A DNA stretch of 64,000 nt from Blastococcus colisei (GTDB lineage: Bacteria; Actinomycetota; Actinomycetes; Mycobacteriales; Geodermatophilaceae), in contig NZ_VFQE01000001.1 of the NCBI RefSeq assembly GCF_006717095.1, positions 1,426,001 to 1,490,000 of the forward strand. The letters are read 5' to 3'. Numbering within the stretch: the first letter of the stretch is position 1; every line of letters starts with the position of its first letter. The position numbers and the translations under genes were made by a program. The notes below the pieces were generated by a model. It searched no databases. It was not told where the DNA came from and was given only the letters and a program-made list of their open reading frames with translations. Of the stretch, positions 26,522-34,383 are shown piece by piece.

Positions 26522-27577
26522 ATGTCTGCAGCGAGGCAGCGCCCCTACCGCCGCCTGATGTCCACCGCGGTCGCCCTGGCCGGCGCCGGCGCGCTCGTCG
26601 CCGGCTGCACCAGCAACGAGCCGGAGAGCTCCGGCTCCGACGGTGGCGGCGACACCGTGGCCAGCTCCAACGACGAGACCGGCGAGACCGTCCGGATCGG
26701 CTTCTCCGCCCCGGCCGCCGATCACGGCTGGATGGCGGGGATCACCGAGGCCGCCCGGGCCGAGGCCGAGAACTACGAGGACGTGGACCTGATCGTCGCC
26801 GAGGGCACCAACGACGTCAGCACGCAGATCAGCCAGGTGGAGACCTTCATCAACGAGGGTGTCGATGCGATCGTGCTGCTGCCCTTCGACGGCGCGGCGA
26901 TGACGCCGGTCGCCCTGCAGGCGATGGAGGCCGGCATCCCGGTCATCAACGTCGACCGCGAGTTCAACAGCCCGTTCGCCGCCCGTGCCACCATCCTGGG
27001 CGACAACTACGGCATGGGCGTCTCCGCCGGCACCTACATCTGCCAGCAGGTGGGCGACAACCCCGACGCCGTCGTCGCCGAAATTGCCGGCATCGACTCG
27101 CTGCCGCTGACCCAGGACCGCAGCCAGGGCTTCGCCGACGCGCTCGCCGACTGCGGGCTCGACGTCGACAACCGGGTGGCGGCGGACTTCACGGTCGAGG
27201 GCGGTGAGGAGGCCGCGGCCAACCTGCTCCAGGCCGCACCGCAGCTCGACGCCCTGTGGAACCACGACGACGACCAGGGCGTCGGTGTGCTGGCCGCCAT
27301 CGAGAACGCCGGCCGCGACGAGTTCATCATGGTCGGGGGCGCCGGGTCGGCGAACGCGATGCGGGCGATCCAGTCCGGCGACTCCGTGCTGCAGGCGACG
27401 GTCATCTACCCGCACACCCAGGCCGCCGACGGCATCGCGCTCGCGCGGCTGATCGCGCAGGACAAGTCGCTGTCGGACCTGGTCTCGCCCGAGGTGCCGC
27501 GGGAGATCGTGCTCAACGCCCCGGTCATCACGGCCGAGAACGTCGAGGACTACATCGACCGCGCGTTCGAGTCCTGA
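26522..27577 (+). CDS. Sugar-binding lipoprotein of the ABC transporter
   Basis: This is a 351-residue periplasmic-binding-protein-type lipoprotein. A signal peptide ends in the lipobox LVAGC near residue 29, then a Ser/Gly/Asp linker leads to the binding domain (RIGFSAPAADHGWMAGI). EGVDAIVLLPFDG and VINVDREF are typical of the ribose/xylose/galactose class. The exact sugar cannot be read from the sequence. A GAGGAGAG site precedes the ATG at 26522. A strong hairpin follows the gene, consistent with higher expression of the binding protein than of the downstream enzymes. Confidence 0.9.
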   Translation: MSAARQRPYRRLMSTAVALAGAGALVAGCTSNEPESSGSDGGGDTVASSNDETGETVRIGFSAPAADHGWMAGITEAARAEAENYEDVDLIVAEGTNDVSTQISQVETFINEGVDAIVLLPFDGAAMTPVALQAMEAGIPVINVDREFNSPFAARATILGDNYGMGVSAGTYICQQVGDNPDAVVAEIAGIDSLPLTQDRSQGFADALADCGLDVDNRVAADFTVEGGEEAAANLLQAAPQLDALWNHDDDQGVGVLAAIENAGRDEFIMVGGAGSANAMRAIQSGDSVLQATVIYPHTQAADGIALARLIAQDKSLSDLVSPEVPREIVLNAPVITAENVEDYIDRAFES

Positions 27578-27586
27578 TCCGTCGAC

Positions 27587-27625
27587 GGAGCAGCAGGGGA
27601 ACGCGCGCCGTTCCCCTGCTGCTCC
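27587..27625 (+). terminator. Strong 17-bp hairpin after the binding-protein gene
   Basis: GGAGCAGCAGGGGAACG (27587-27603) pairs perfectly with 27609-27625 around a CGCGC loop. It begins 10 bases after the binding-protein stop, and the next gene starts at 27645. This looks like a 3'-end stabiliser or partial terminator that sets the ratio of binding protein to downstream enzymes. Confidence 0.65.
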
Positions 27626-27644
27626 ACCCCGCTGGGAGAGCCGC

Positions 27645-28808
27645 ATGACCCCCACCCTCGGCATCGGGCTGATCGGCTACGCCTTCATGGGCGCGGCGCA
27701 CTCGCAGGCCTGGCGTACCGCCCCCCACTTCTTCGACCTCCCGCTGCGGCCGGACCTGGCCGTGCTGGCCGGCCGGGACCGCACGCGGCTCACCGCGGCC
27801 GCCGACAGGCTCGGCTGGCGGGAGACCGAGACCGACTGGCGCCGCCTGCTGGAGCGCGACGACGTCGACCTGGTCGACGTCTGCACACCCGGGAACACGC
27901 ACGCCGAGATCGCCATCGCGGCCCTGGAGGCCGGCAAGCACGTGCTGTGCGAGAAGCCCCTGGCCAACAGCGTCGCGGAGGCCGAGGCGATGGCGGAGGC
28001 CGCGGCCAAGGCGGCCGCTCGGGGCGTCCGCTCGATGGTCGGCTTCACCTACCGGCGCGTCCCCGCCATCGGTCTGGCCCGGCAGCTGGTGGCCGAGGGG
28101 CGGCTGGGCGAGATCCGGCACGTGCGGGCCCAGTACCTGCAGGACTGGATCGCCGACCCGGCCGCGCCGATGTCGTGGCGGCTGGAGAAGGAGAAGGCCG
28201 GGTCGGGCGCGCTCGGTGACATCGGCGCGCACATCGTCGACCTCACCCAGTACATCACCGGCCAGTCCCTGACCGGGGTGAGCGCGATGCTGGAGACCTT
28301 CGTGACCGAGCGGCCGCTGCCGGCGTCAGCCGGCTCGCTGTCCGGCGTGGGTGGCGAGGGGACCGGCACGGTGTCCGTCGACGACGCGGCGGTCTTCCTC
28401 GGCCGGTTCACCGGCGGTGCGCTGGGCACCTTCGAGGCGACCCGGTTCGCCCTGGGCCGCAAGAACGCCATCCGCATCGAGGTCAACGGTTCGGCCGGCA
28501 GCTTGTCGTTCGACTTCGAGGACATGAACGTCCTGCAGTTCTTCGACGGCTCGGAGCCGGCCCGGGAGGCGGGTTTCCGCCGGATCGTCGTCACCGAGCC
28601 CGAGCACCCCTACGTCGCCGCGTGGTGGCCGGCCGGGCACGGGCTGGGCTACGAGCACGGCTTCACCCACCAGGTCGTGGACCTGGTGACCGCGATCGGC
28701 GAGGGCACGGACCCGGCGCCGTCGTTCGCCGACGGGCTGCAGGTCCAGCGGGTGCTCGACGCCGTCGAACGCAGTGCCGCCGCCAACTCCGCCTTTACCG
28801 AGATCTGA
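27645..28808 (+). CDS. Gfo/Idh/MocA-family sugar oxidoreductase
   Basis: This 387-residue NAD(P)-dependent dehydrogenase has an N-terminal Rossmann start GIGLIGYAFMGAAHSQAW, the nucleotide-linked EKPLANSVAEAE segment with the conserved Lys of EKP, and GALGDIGAHIVDL with Asp/His catalytic-type residues. It probably oxidises a hydroxyl group of the transported sugar or a derivative, or reduces a keto sugar. GGGAG precedes the ATG. Together with the next gene it forms a two-step sugar-modifying unit linked to the ABC transporter, as seen in inositol and keto-sugar pathways. Confidence 0.88.
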   Translation: MTPTLGIGLIGYAFMGAAHSQAWRTAPHFFDLPLRPDLAVLAGRDRTRLTAAADRLGWRETETDWRRLLERDDVDLVDVCTPGNTHAEIAIAALEAGKHVLCEKPLANSVAEAEAMAEAAAKAAARGVRSMVGFTYRRVPAIGLARQLVAEGRLGEIRHVRAQYLQDWIADPAAPMSWRLEKEKAGSGALGDIGAHIVDLTQYITGQSLTGVSAMLETFVTERPLPASAGSLSGVGGEGTGTVSVDDAAVFLGRFTGGALGTFEATRFALGRKNAIRIEVNGSAGSLSFDFEDMNVLQFFDGSEPAREAGFRRIVVTEPEHPYVAAWWPAGHGLGYEHGFTHQVVDLVTAIGEGTDPAPSFADGLQVQRVLDAVERSAAANSAFTEI

Positions 28809-28817
28809 GGAGCACAG

Positions 28818-29825
28818 ATGCCGCGTCCCGTCACGCTGTTCACCGGCCAGTGGGCCGACCTGCCGTTCGAGGAGATGTGCCGGCTGGCCTCCGGTTGGGG
28901 CTACGACGGCCTGGAGATCGCCTGCTGGGGCGACCACCTCGACGTCGAGCGCGCCGCGAACGATGACTCCTACGTGCAGGAGCGCCTCGAGATCCTGAAG
29001 CGGCACGACCTGCAGGTCTTCGCGATCTCCAACCACCTCAACGGCCAGGCAGTCTGCGACGACCCGATCGACGAGCGGCACCGGGGCATGGTGCACCCGC
29101 GAGTCTGGGGTGACGGTGACCCCGAGGGCGTGCGGCAGCGGGCGGCCGAGGAGATGAAGCTGACCGCCCGGGCGGCGCGGAAGCTGGGCGTCGACGTCGT
29201 CGTCGGCTTCACGGGGTCGAAGATCTGGAAGACCGTGGCGATGTTCCCGCCGGTGCCCGAGTCGATGATCGAGGACGGCTACGCCGACTTCGCCGCGCGG
29301 TGGAACCCGATCCTCGACGTCTTCGACGAGGTCGGCGTGCGGTTCGCCCACGAGGTGCACCCGTCGGAGATCGCCTACGACTACTGGACGACGGTCCGCA
29401 CCCTGGAGGCGATCGGGCACCGCGAGGCGTTCGGGCTGAACTGGGACCCGTCGCACTTCGTCTGGCAGGACCTCGACCCGGTCGGGTTCCTCTGGGACTT
29501 CAAGGACCGCATCTACCACGTCGACTGCAAGGATGCGAAGAAGCAGGTCGGCAACGGCCGAAACGGCCGGATGGGCTCGCACCTGCCGTGGGCGGACCCC
29601 CGGCGAGGCTGGGACTTCGTCTCCACCGGCCACGGCGACGTCCCGTGGGAAGCCTGCTTCCGGATGCTCAACACCATCGGCTACGACGGCCCCATCTCGG
29701 TCGAGTGGGAGGACGCCGGCATGGACCGCCTCGTCGGGGCCCCCGAGGCGCTGGAGTTCGTACGGCGGCTGGCGTTCGACCCGCCGTCCGCGGCATTCGA
29801 CGCCGCCTTCGCCAGCGGGAATTGA
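28818..29825 (+). CDS. Sugar isomerase/epimerase, AP-endonuclease-2 (TIM barrel) family
   Basis: This is a 335-residue member of the xylose-isomerase-like TIM barrel superfamily. Metal ligand candidates are Glu in [11 protein letters not shown], Glu in HEVHPSE, Asp/His in NWDPSHFVW, His in [10 protein letters not shown] and Glu in SVEWEDAGM. Relatives include IolE/IolI and keto-sugar isomerases or hydratases. It lies 9 bases after the Gfo/Idh/MocA gene, with a GAGGAG site. I infer that the two act in sequence on an imported sugar or cyclitol, but the substrate is unknown. Confidence 0.87.
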   Translation: MPRPVTLFTGQWADLPFEEMCRLASGWGYDGLEIACWGDHLDVERAANDDSYVQERLEILKRHDLQVFAISNHLNGQAVCDDPIDERHRGMVHPRVWGDGDPEGVRQRAAEEMKLTARAARKLGVDVVVGFTGSKIWKTVAMFPPVPESMIEDGYADFAARWNPILDVFDEVGVRFAHEVHPSEIAYDYWTTVRTLEAIGHREAFGLNWDPSHFVWQDLDPVGFLWDFKDRIYHVDCKDAKKQVGNGRNGRMGSHLPWADPRRGWDFVSTGHGDVPWEACFRMLNTIGYDGPISVEWEDAGMDRLVGAPEALEFVRRLAFDPPSAAFDAAFASGN

Positions 29826-29840
29826 TCCGCCGCTCCCCAT

Positions 29841-29934
29841 CGTGATCAGGTTCCCTGATCGTCGGGGGACCTCCCTCACCGTCGACGGTGAGGGAGGACC
29901 CCATGCGGTGAGGGAGGAGGGGTGGGGCGGTCAG
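29841..29934. repeat. Double-hairpin terminator repeat, copy A
   Basis: This is a 94-base element containing two hairpins. The first is GATCAGG/CCTGATC with a 3-base loop (29844-29860). The second is a perfect 28-base palindrome (29870-29897) flanked by GGGG/CCCC. A third half-arm GGTGAGGGAGG follows. It ends inside the stop codon of the minus-strand membrane gene and follows the plus-strand isomerase, so it probably terminates both. A second copy with about 11 differences is at 30946-31040 in the same orientation. Confidence 0.75.
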
Positions 29935-30344
29935 TGCCGCCGTCCGCGCCACGCCAGGACGGCGAGGGCGGTGAGGACGACGGTGGCCGCCACCTCGACC
30001 CAGAACGACTCCCACCACAGCTGAGCCTGCACGGACTCCACGAAGCCGAAGAGCCCGACGGTGGTGGACAGCACGAGCGCGCCCAGGGTGCCCAGGGCGA
30101 GCGCCGCGCCGGCCGCGGCGGCCCAGGGCAGCAGCCGGCGCGGCGCCAGCAGGACGGCCAGCGCGCCCAGGATCCCGAGCACCGTGTCGAGCAGGAACGC
30201 CGGCCCGATCACGTCGATGCCGCGGTAACCCGCCTGCCAGAGGTAGCCGTGGATGACCGCGATGCCGATCAGGAGCGCGGCGCCCACGATGCGCAGCACG
30301 GTGGTCGCTGTCCCGGACCGGGGGACGAGCGTGGCGGCGGCCAT
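29931..30344 (-). CDS. Four-helix membrane protein, paired with cupredoxin (copy 2)
   Basis: This 137-residue integral membrane protein is paralogous to the one at 19991-20401. They share IDVIGPAFLL and TVGLFGF, and an almost identical LWWESFWVE block near the C-terminus. It has about four transmembrane helices and no known domain name. The ATG overlaps the cupredoxin stop by one base (TGATG), exactly as in copy 1. The conserved coupling in two places argues that the two proteins work as a unit. Confidence 0.78.
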   Translation of the reverse strand: MAAATLVPRSGTATTVLRIVGAALLIGIAVIHGYLWQAGYRGIDVIGPAFLLDTVLGILGALAVLLAPRRLLPWAAAAGAALALGTLGALVLSTTVGLFGFVESVQAQLWWESFWVEVAATVVLTALAVLAWRGRRH

Positions 30345-30823
30345 CAGCTGACCGTCACGGGAAGCTCCATGCCCATTCCCCGGTGGTTGGCGATCGAGCA
30401 GTAGAAGACGTACTCACCGGGCTCGAGGGTCACGGTGAGGGTCTCCGAAGCGCCGGGGGCGATCACCGCGGTGCGGGCGATGTCCTCGCCGTCCTGCTCG
30501 ATCACGAGGTCGTGGGAGGCGCCGCCCTCGTTGCGGACCTCGATCTCGTACTCGCCGGCGGACAGCGTCTCCTCGTCCAGGGAGATGCTGAAGTCCTTCT
30601 CGACGGCGGTGAGGGTCTGCACGTCACCCTCGGCCGCCGGTGCGGAGGAGGCCGCCGGCGCGGCCTCGCTCGGCTGGGCCTGCGTGGTCGGGGCGGTCGC
30701 GGCCTCGGTGTCCGGGCTGTCGCTGCTCCCGCACGCGGTCAGCGAACCGAGTGCGACGGCGAGGAGGACGGCCGGCAGCCGGCGCCGGAGGCCGGGACGG
30801 ATGGAACGGTTCGGAACGTTCAC
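30344..30823 (-). CDS. Secreted cupredoxin-like lipoprotein (copy 2)
   Basis: This 159-residue lipoprotein has a signal peptide ending in a lipobox (SLTAC), an Ala/Thr/Glu-rich linker, and a C-terminal cupredoxin domain with His in GASHDLVIE and a Cys/His/Met cluster in FYCSIANHRGMGM. The EPGEYVFYCSIA block is shared with copy 1, while linkers differ. The ATG at 30823 lies well upstream of the signal helix. The gene pair is flanked by direct copies of a double-hairpin repeat, and it lies between a sugar operon and a helicase gene. Confidence 0.83.
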   Translation of the reverse strand: MNVPNRSIRPGLRRRLPAVLLAVALGSLTACGSSDSPDTEAATAPTTQAQPSEAAPAASSAPAAEGDVQTLTAVEKDFSISLDEETLSAGEYEIEVRNEGGASHDLVIEQDGEDIARTAVIAPGASETLTVTLEPGEYVFYCSIANHRGMGMELPVTVS

Positions 30824-30945
30824 GGGGGCTCCCTGGAGGTCGATGGCGGGGGTTCCCGCTCATCGGTCTTCGTTCGCCGACCGTCTTCCGGCTTCATCCA
30901 CGGACCGGAGTCCCCGCCGGGGGAGCCGCTGCCCGGGTGTGGCTC

Positions 30946-31040
30946 CGTGATCAGGTCTCCTGATCGTCGGGGGTTCTCCCTCACCGTCGACGGCGAGGGA
31001 GGACCCGCGACGGTGAGGGAGGAGGGGCCGGGCGGGTCAG
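30946..31040. repeat. Double-hairpin terminator repeat, copy B
   Basis: This is a 95-base copy of the element at 29841-29934, with GATCAGG/CCTGATC (30949-30965) then the CTCCCTCACCGTC/GACGGCGAGGGAG palindrome and GGTGAGGGAGG arm. It ends inside the stop codon of the DEAD-box helicase. It lies downstream of that minus-strand gene, about 120 bases before the cupredoxin start. The same placement against a minus-strand stop codon in both copies supports a terminator role. Confidence 0.75.
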
Positions 31041-32632
31041 CGACCCCGGCGCGAGCGGGCGCTGAAGGAGGCCGCCGACGACGACCCCGCGCGGGCGGCG
31101 AGCTCGGCCCGGGTGCGCGCCGGGCCGGAGGTACGCCCGGAGCCGCCTGACTTCGCCGCGCCACCGCGACCGCCCGAGGACGACGCGTTCGCCGACGCGC
31201 TGCCGCGGCCCGAACCACCACCACTGCGGCGACGTCCGCCGCCGTTGCCCTGCGGCTGCTCCACGATGGGCGCGGGCTCGACATAGGGGGCGGCCGGGCC
31301 GGTGAGCGCCTCGATCTCGGGCGCACCGGGGCGGACGACGCTGACCTTCGGCGTGATGCCGGCCTGACGGGCCAGCGTGCGAACCTCGCCGGCCTGGTCG
31401 GGAGTGGACACGGTGACGACCGCACCTTCGGCACCGGCGCGGGCCGTGCGGCCCGAGCGGTGCAGGTAGGCCTTGTGCTCGGCCGGCGGCTCGACGTGGA
31501 CCACGAGCGCGACGTCGTCGACGTGGATCCCGCGCGCGGCGATGTCGGTCGCGCACAGCACCCGGCTGGCTCCGGTGGTGAACGCCTCGAGGTTCCGCTC
31601 GCGGGCGTTCTGGCTGAGGTTGCCGTGCAGGTCGACCGCCGGGATGCCCTGGGCCGTGAGCTGCTTGGCGAGCTTCTTGGCCTGGTGCTTGGTCCGAGTG
31701 AACAGCACGCTGCGGCCGAGGCCGGAGGCGAGCTGGCGCACGACGTCGGCCTTGTCGGCGTTCTGCACCTGCAGCACGTGGTGGGTCATCGTGCTGACCG
31801 GCGCCACGGCCGGGTCGACGGAGTGCGTGATCGGGTTGGACAGGTAGCGCTTGACGAGGACGTCGACGCCGTTGTCCAACGTGGCCGAGAAGAGCAGCCG
31901 CTGGCCGACCTTGGGCGTGCGGTCCATCAGGCGCTTGACGCCGGGCAGGAAGCCCAGGTCGGCCATGTGGTCGGCCTCGTCCAGGATCGTGATCTCGACG
32001 GCGCCGAGGTCGCAGTGCCCCTGGCCGATGAGGTCCTCGAGCCGGCCCGGGCAGGCGATGAGCACGTCGATGCCGCCGGCGAGGGCCTGCACCTGCGGGT
32101 TCTGGCCGACGCCGCCGAAGATCGTGGTCGTCTTCATGCCGAGCGCGCGGGCCATCGGGTCGACGACGGCGGCGACCTGGTTGGCCAGTTCGCGGGTCGG
32201 CACCAGGATCAGAGAGCGGGGGCGCTTGGGCTGCCGGCGGCTGTCCGACGCGGCGAGGCGGGCGACCAGCGGGAGGCTGAAGGCGAGGGTCTTGCCGGAG
32301 CCGGTGCGACCGCGGCCGAGCACGTCGCGGCCGCTCAGGCTGTCGGGCAGCGTCGCGACCTGGATCGGGAACGGTGCGGTGATGCCGCTGCCGGTGAGCA
32401 CCTCGACGAGCGGTGCCGGGACCCCGAGGGCCTCGAAGGTGGTGTCGGTCGGCAGGACGGTGGCGTCCGCGCCGACGGGGACGACTGCGGGAGCCGGCGC
32501 GGGGGCAGCCGCCGGGCGGTTCTGGTTCTGGCCCTGCTGCTCGCCGGCCGGGCGGGTGCCGCGACCACGTCCGCCGCGACGGCGACGCGTGCCGCTCTCG
32601 GAGGAGGCGGGGGAGTTGCTGATGGAGGTCAA
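31037..32632 (-). CDS. DEAD-box RNA helicase
   Basis: This is a 531-residue ATP-dependent RNA helicase. Motifs in order are the Q-motif region (PIQVATLP), Walker A GRTGSGKT, PTRELA, DEAD within ILDEADHMADL, SAT, and HRSGRTARAG. An N-terminal basic low-complexity stretch and a C-terminal Gly/Arg/Ser-rich tail (RGG-like) frame the core. Roles in ribosome assembly, mRNA decay or cold adaptation are usual. A TTG start at 32632 with AAGGA five bases upstream is preferred. An upstream start would add a tail lacking homology. Confidence 0.9.
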   Translation of the reverse strand: MTSISNSPASSESGTRRRRGGRGRGTRPAGEQQGQNQNRPAAAPAPAPAVVPVGADATVLPTDTTFEALGVPAPLVEVLTGSGITAPFPIQVATLPDSLSGRDVLGRGRTGSGKTLAFSLPLVARLAASDSRRQPKRPRSLILVPTRELANQVAAVVDPMARALGMKTTTIFGGVGQNPQVQALAGGIDVLIACPGRLEDLIGQGHCDLGAVEITILDEADHMADLGFLPGVKRLMDRTPKVGQRLLFSATLDNGVDVLVKRYLSNPITHSVDPAVAPVSTMTHHVLQVQNADKADVVRQLASGLGRSVLFTRTKHQAKKLAKQLTAQGIPAVDLHGNLSQNARERNLEAFTTGASRVLCATDIAARGIHVDDVALVVHVEPPAEHKAYLHRSGRTARAGAEGAVVTVSTPDQAGEVRTLARQAGITPKVSVVRPGAPEIEALTGPAAPYVEPAPIVEQPQGNGGGRRRSGGGSGRGSASANASSSGGRGGAAKSGGSGRTSGPARTRAELAARAGSSSAASFSARSRRGR

Positions 32633-32998
32633 TGGAGTCCTTCGACGCTCGAGTGGCCGCACGACCACCTCGGCGAGCGCGAGCGCCGGCGCGTCTGCAC
32701 AGGGGCAGGGCGGGCTCGCATCGTCGGCGAGACGTCGGTCAGCCGGGCGCACCAAGGTGGCGCAGCCTCAGCCCGACGTCGATTCCTGCCGCTCCGGATG
32801 AGCGAGGGCGGCGCCGGTACGTAGTACTCAACCAGAGATGCGCCGCGTCCGGTCCCACCTCGGGGGAGTCTCCGGTCACATCGGGTGACCACCGGCTCTG
32901 GCAGAAATGGCCATAACTGCCGTCCGAGGGCGGGGATCTGGCGAGATTCCGGTCCATTCCGGCCGGATGGTTCGCACGGACCGCGGCCCGGACCGGTC
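32633..32998. other. Long divergent intergenic region between helicase and MFS genes
   Basis: This 366-base region has no convincing gene on either strand; its open frames are Arg/Pro-rich and lack recognisable segments. It probably holds the helicase promoter and a long 5' leader, as is common for DEAD-box genes under autoregulation. One candidate minus-strand element is the AT-richer stretch with GAGTACTAC near 32823-32835. An inverted repeat at 32900-32921 is listed separately. Confidence 0.4.
32900..32921. repeat. Inverted repeat related to the hairpin after the MFS gene
   Basis: GGCAG and CTGCC flank an ATGGCCAT palindrome with AA on each side. The 15-base left half (GGCAGAAATGGCCAT) recurs at 34350-34364, inside the hairpin on the far side of the MFS gene. 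It may be a partial copy of that terminator or a regulatory site. Confidence 0.45.
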
Positions 32999-34339
32999 AT
33001 GCTGTCCGGCGTGACCGTGACCGCCCCCCGGCCGACGCACCGCACGCATCGCATCCACCCCGCATGGTGGGTCGCCGCCGTGACGTTCCTGGCGCTGGTC
33101 GGTGCCGCTGCATTCCGCGCGGTCCCGGGCGTGCTGATCGACCCGCTGCGCGCGGAGTTCGGCTGGTCGGTGTCCACGATCTCGGCCGCGGTCGCGATCA
33201 ACATGGCGCTGTACGGGCTGACCGCGCCGTTCGCGGCCGCCCTCATGGAGCGCTTCGGCATCCGGCGTGTGGTGATGGCCGCGCTCGTCGTGGTCGCCCT
33301 CGGCAGCGGGCTGACCGTCTTCATGACCGCGAGCTGGCAGCTGATCCTGCTGTGGGGGGTCCTCGTCGGCCTGGGCTCCGGCTCCATGGCGCTGTCGCTG
33401 GTGGCCACGGTGACCGGCCGCTGGTTCGTCGCCCGCCGCGGGCTCGTCTCGGGAATCCTCACCGCCGGCGGCGCGGCCGGGCAGCTGGTCTTCCTCCCGC
33501 TGGTGGCCTGGATCGACTCCGAGTGGGGCTGGCGGGCGGCCTCCCTGGGGACGACGGCCGCCGCGCTCGCCGTCCTCCCGCTGGTCGCCTGGCTGCTGCG
33601 CGACCGGCCCCGCGACGTCGGCGTCACCCCGTACGGAGGAACGGCGGCCGACGACGTCGACCCGGTGCGCACGGGTGCCGCCCGCGCGGCGGTCCAGGGG
33701 CTGGTACTCGCCGCGAGGTCGCGGCCGTTCTGGCTGCTGGCGGCCGGCTTCTTCATCTGCGGGATGTCGACCAACGGGCTGGTGCAACCGCACTTCATCC
33801 CGGCTGCGCACGACCACGGCATGCCGGTGACGACGGCGGCGGGCCTGCTCGCGGTGGTCGGCCTCTTCGACATCGCCGGCACGATCTTCTCCGGCTGGCT
33901 CACCGACCGCGTCGACCCGCGGGTGCTCCTGCTGGCCTACTACGGCCTGCGCGGACTCTCGCTGTTCGCGCTACCGACCCTCTTCGGGCCGGAATTGCAC
34001 GTCAGCATGATCGCGTTCATCGTCTTCTACGGCCTGGACTGGGTGGCCACGGTGCCGCCCACGCTGGCGCTGTGCCGCGAGCACTTCGGCGCCCGCGCGC
34101 CCGTCGTCTTCGGCTGGGTGTTCGCCTCGCACCAGCTCGGCTCGGCGGTGGCGGCGTTCGGCGGCGGGGTGATCCGCGACGTCACCGGCTCCTACGACCT
34201 GGCCTGGTTCCTCGCCGGCGGGCTGTGCATGGTCGCCGCAGCGGCGTCCATCTCGATCCGCCGCAACCTCCCGCCGCGACCGGAGACGCTGCTGTCGACG
34301 AACCCGCAGGAAGCCGCGGCCGCCCAGGCCCACGGCTGA
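32999..34339 (+). CDS. MFS transporter, monocarboxylate/oxalate-type
   Basis: This is a 446-residue protein with twelve predicted helices. The opening helix (WWVAAVTFLALVGAAAFRAVPGVLI), an early SVSTISAAVAINMALYGLTAPF block, and the loop after helix 2 (ALMERFGIRRV) fit the oxalate:formate antiporter/monocarboxylate branch of the MFS. The ATG at 32999 is used; a GTG at 33011 is an alternative. The substrate is not known. It is isolated between divergent helicase and convergent GMC genes, with related hairpin sequence on both sides. Confidence 0.83.
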   Translation: MLSGVTVTAPRPTHRTHRIHPAWWVAAVTFLALVGAAAFRAVPGVLIDPLRAEFGWSVSTISAAVAINMALYGLTAPFAAALMERFGIRRVVMAALVVVALGSGLTVFMTASWQLILLWGVLVGLGSGSMALSLVATVTGRWFVARRGLVSGILTAGGAAGQLVFLPLVAWIDSEWGWRAASLGTTAAALAVLPLVAWLLRDRPRDVGVTPYGGTAADDVDPVRTGAARAAVQGLVLAARSRPFWLLAAGFFICGMSTNGLVQPHFIPAAHDHGMPVTTAAGLLAVVGLFDIAGTIFSGWLTDRVDPRVLLLAYYGLRGLSLFALPTLFGPELHVSMIAFIVFYGLDWVATVPPTLALCREHFGARAPVVFGWVFASHQLGSAVAAFGGGVIRDVTGSYDLAWFLAGGLCMVAAAASISIRRNLPPRPETLLSTNPQEAAAAQAHG

Positions 34340-34343
34340 GCCC

Positions 34344-34377
34344 CCCAGGGGCAGAAATGGCCATTTCCGCCCTTGGG
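34344..34377. terminator. 34-base hairpin between MFS and GMC genes
   Basis: The arms CCCAGGGGCAGAAATGG and CCATTTCCGCCCTTGGG pair with two mismatches, with a perfect 14-base palindrome at the centre (34354-34367). It occupies the 44-base gap between convergent genes and is likely a bidirectional terminator. Confidence 0.6.
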
Positions 34378-34383
34378 CATGGG

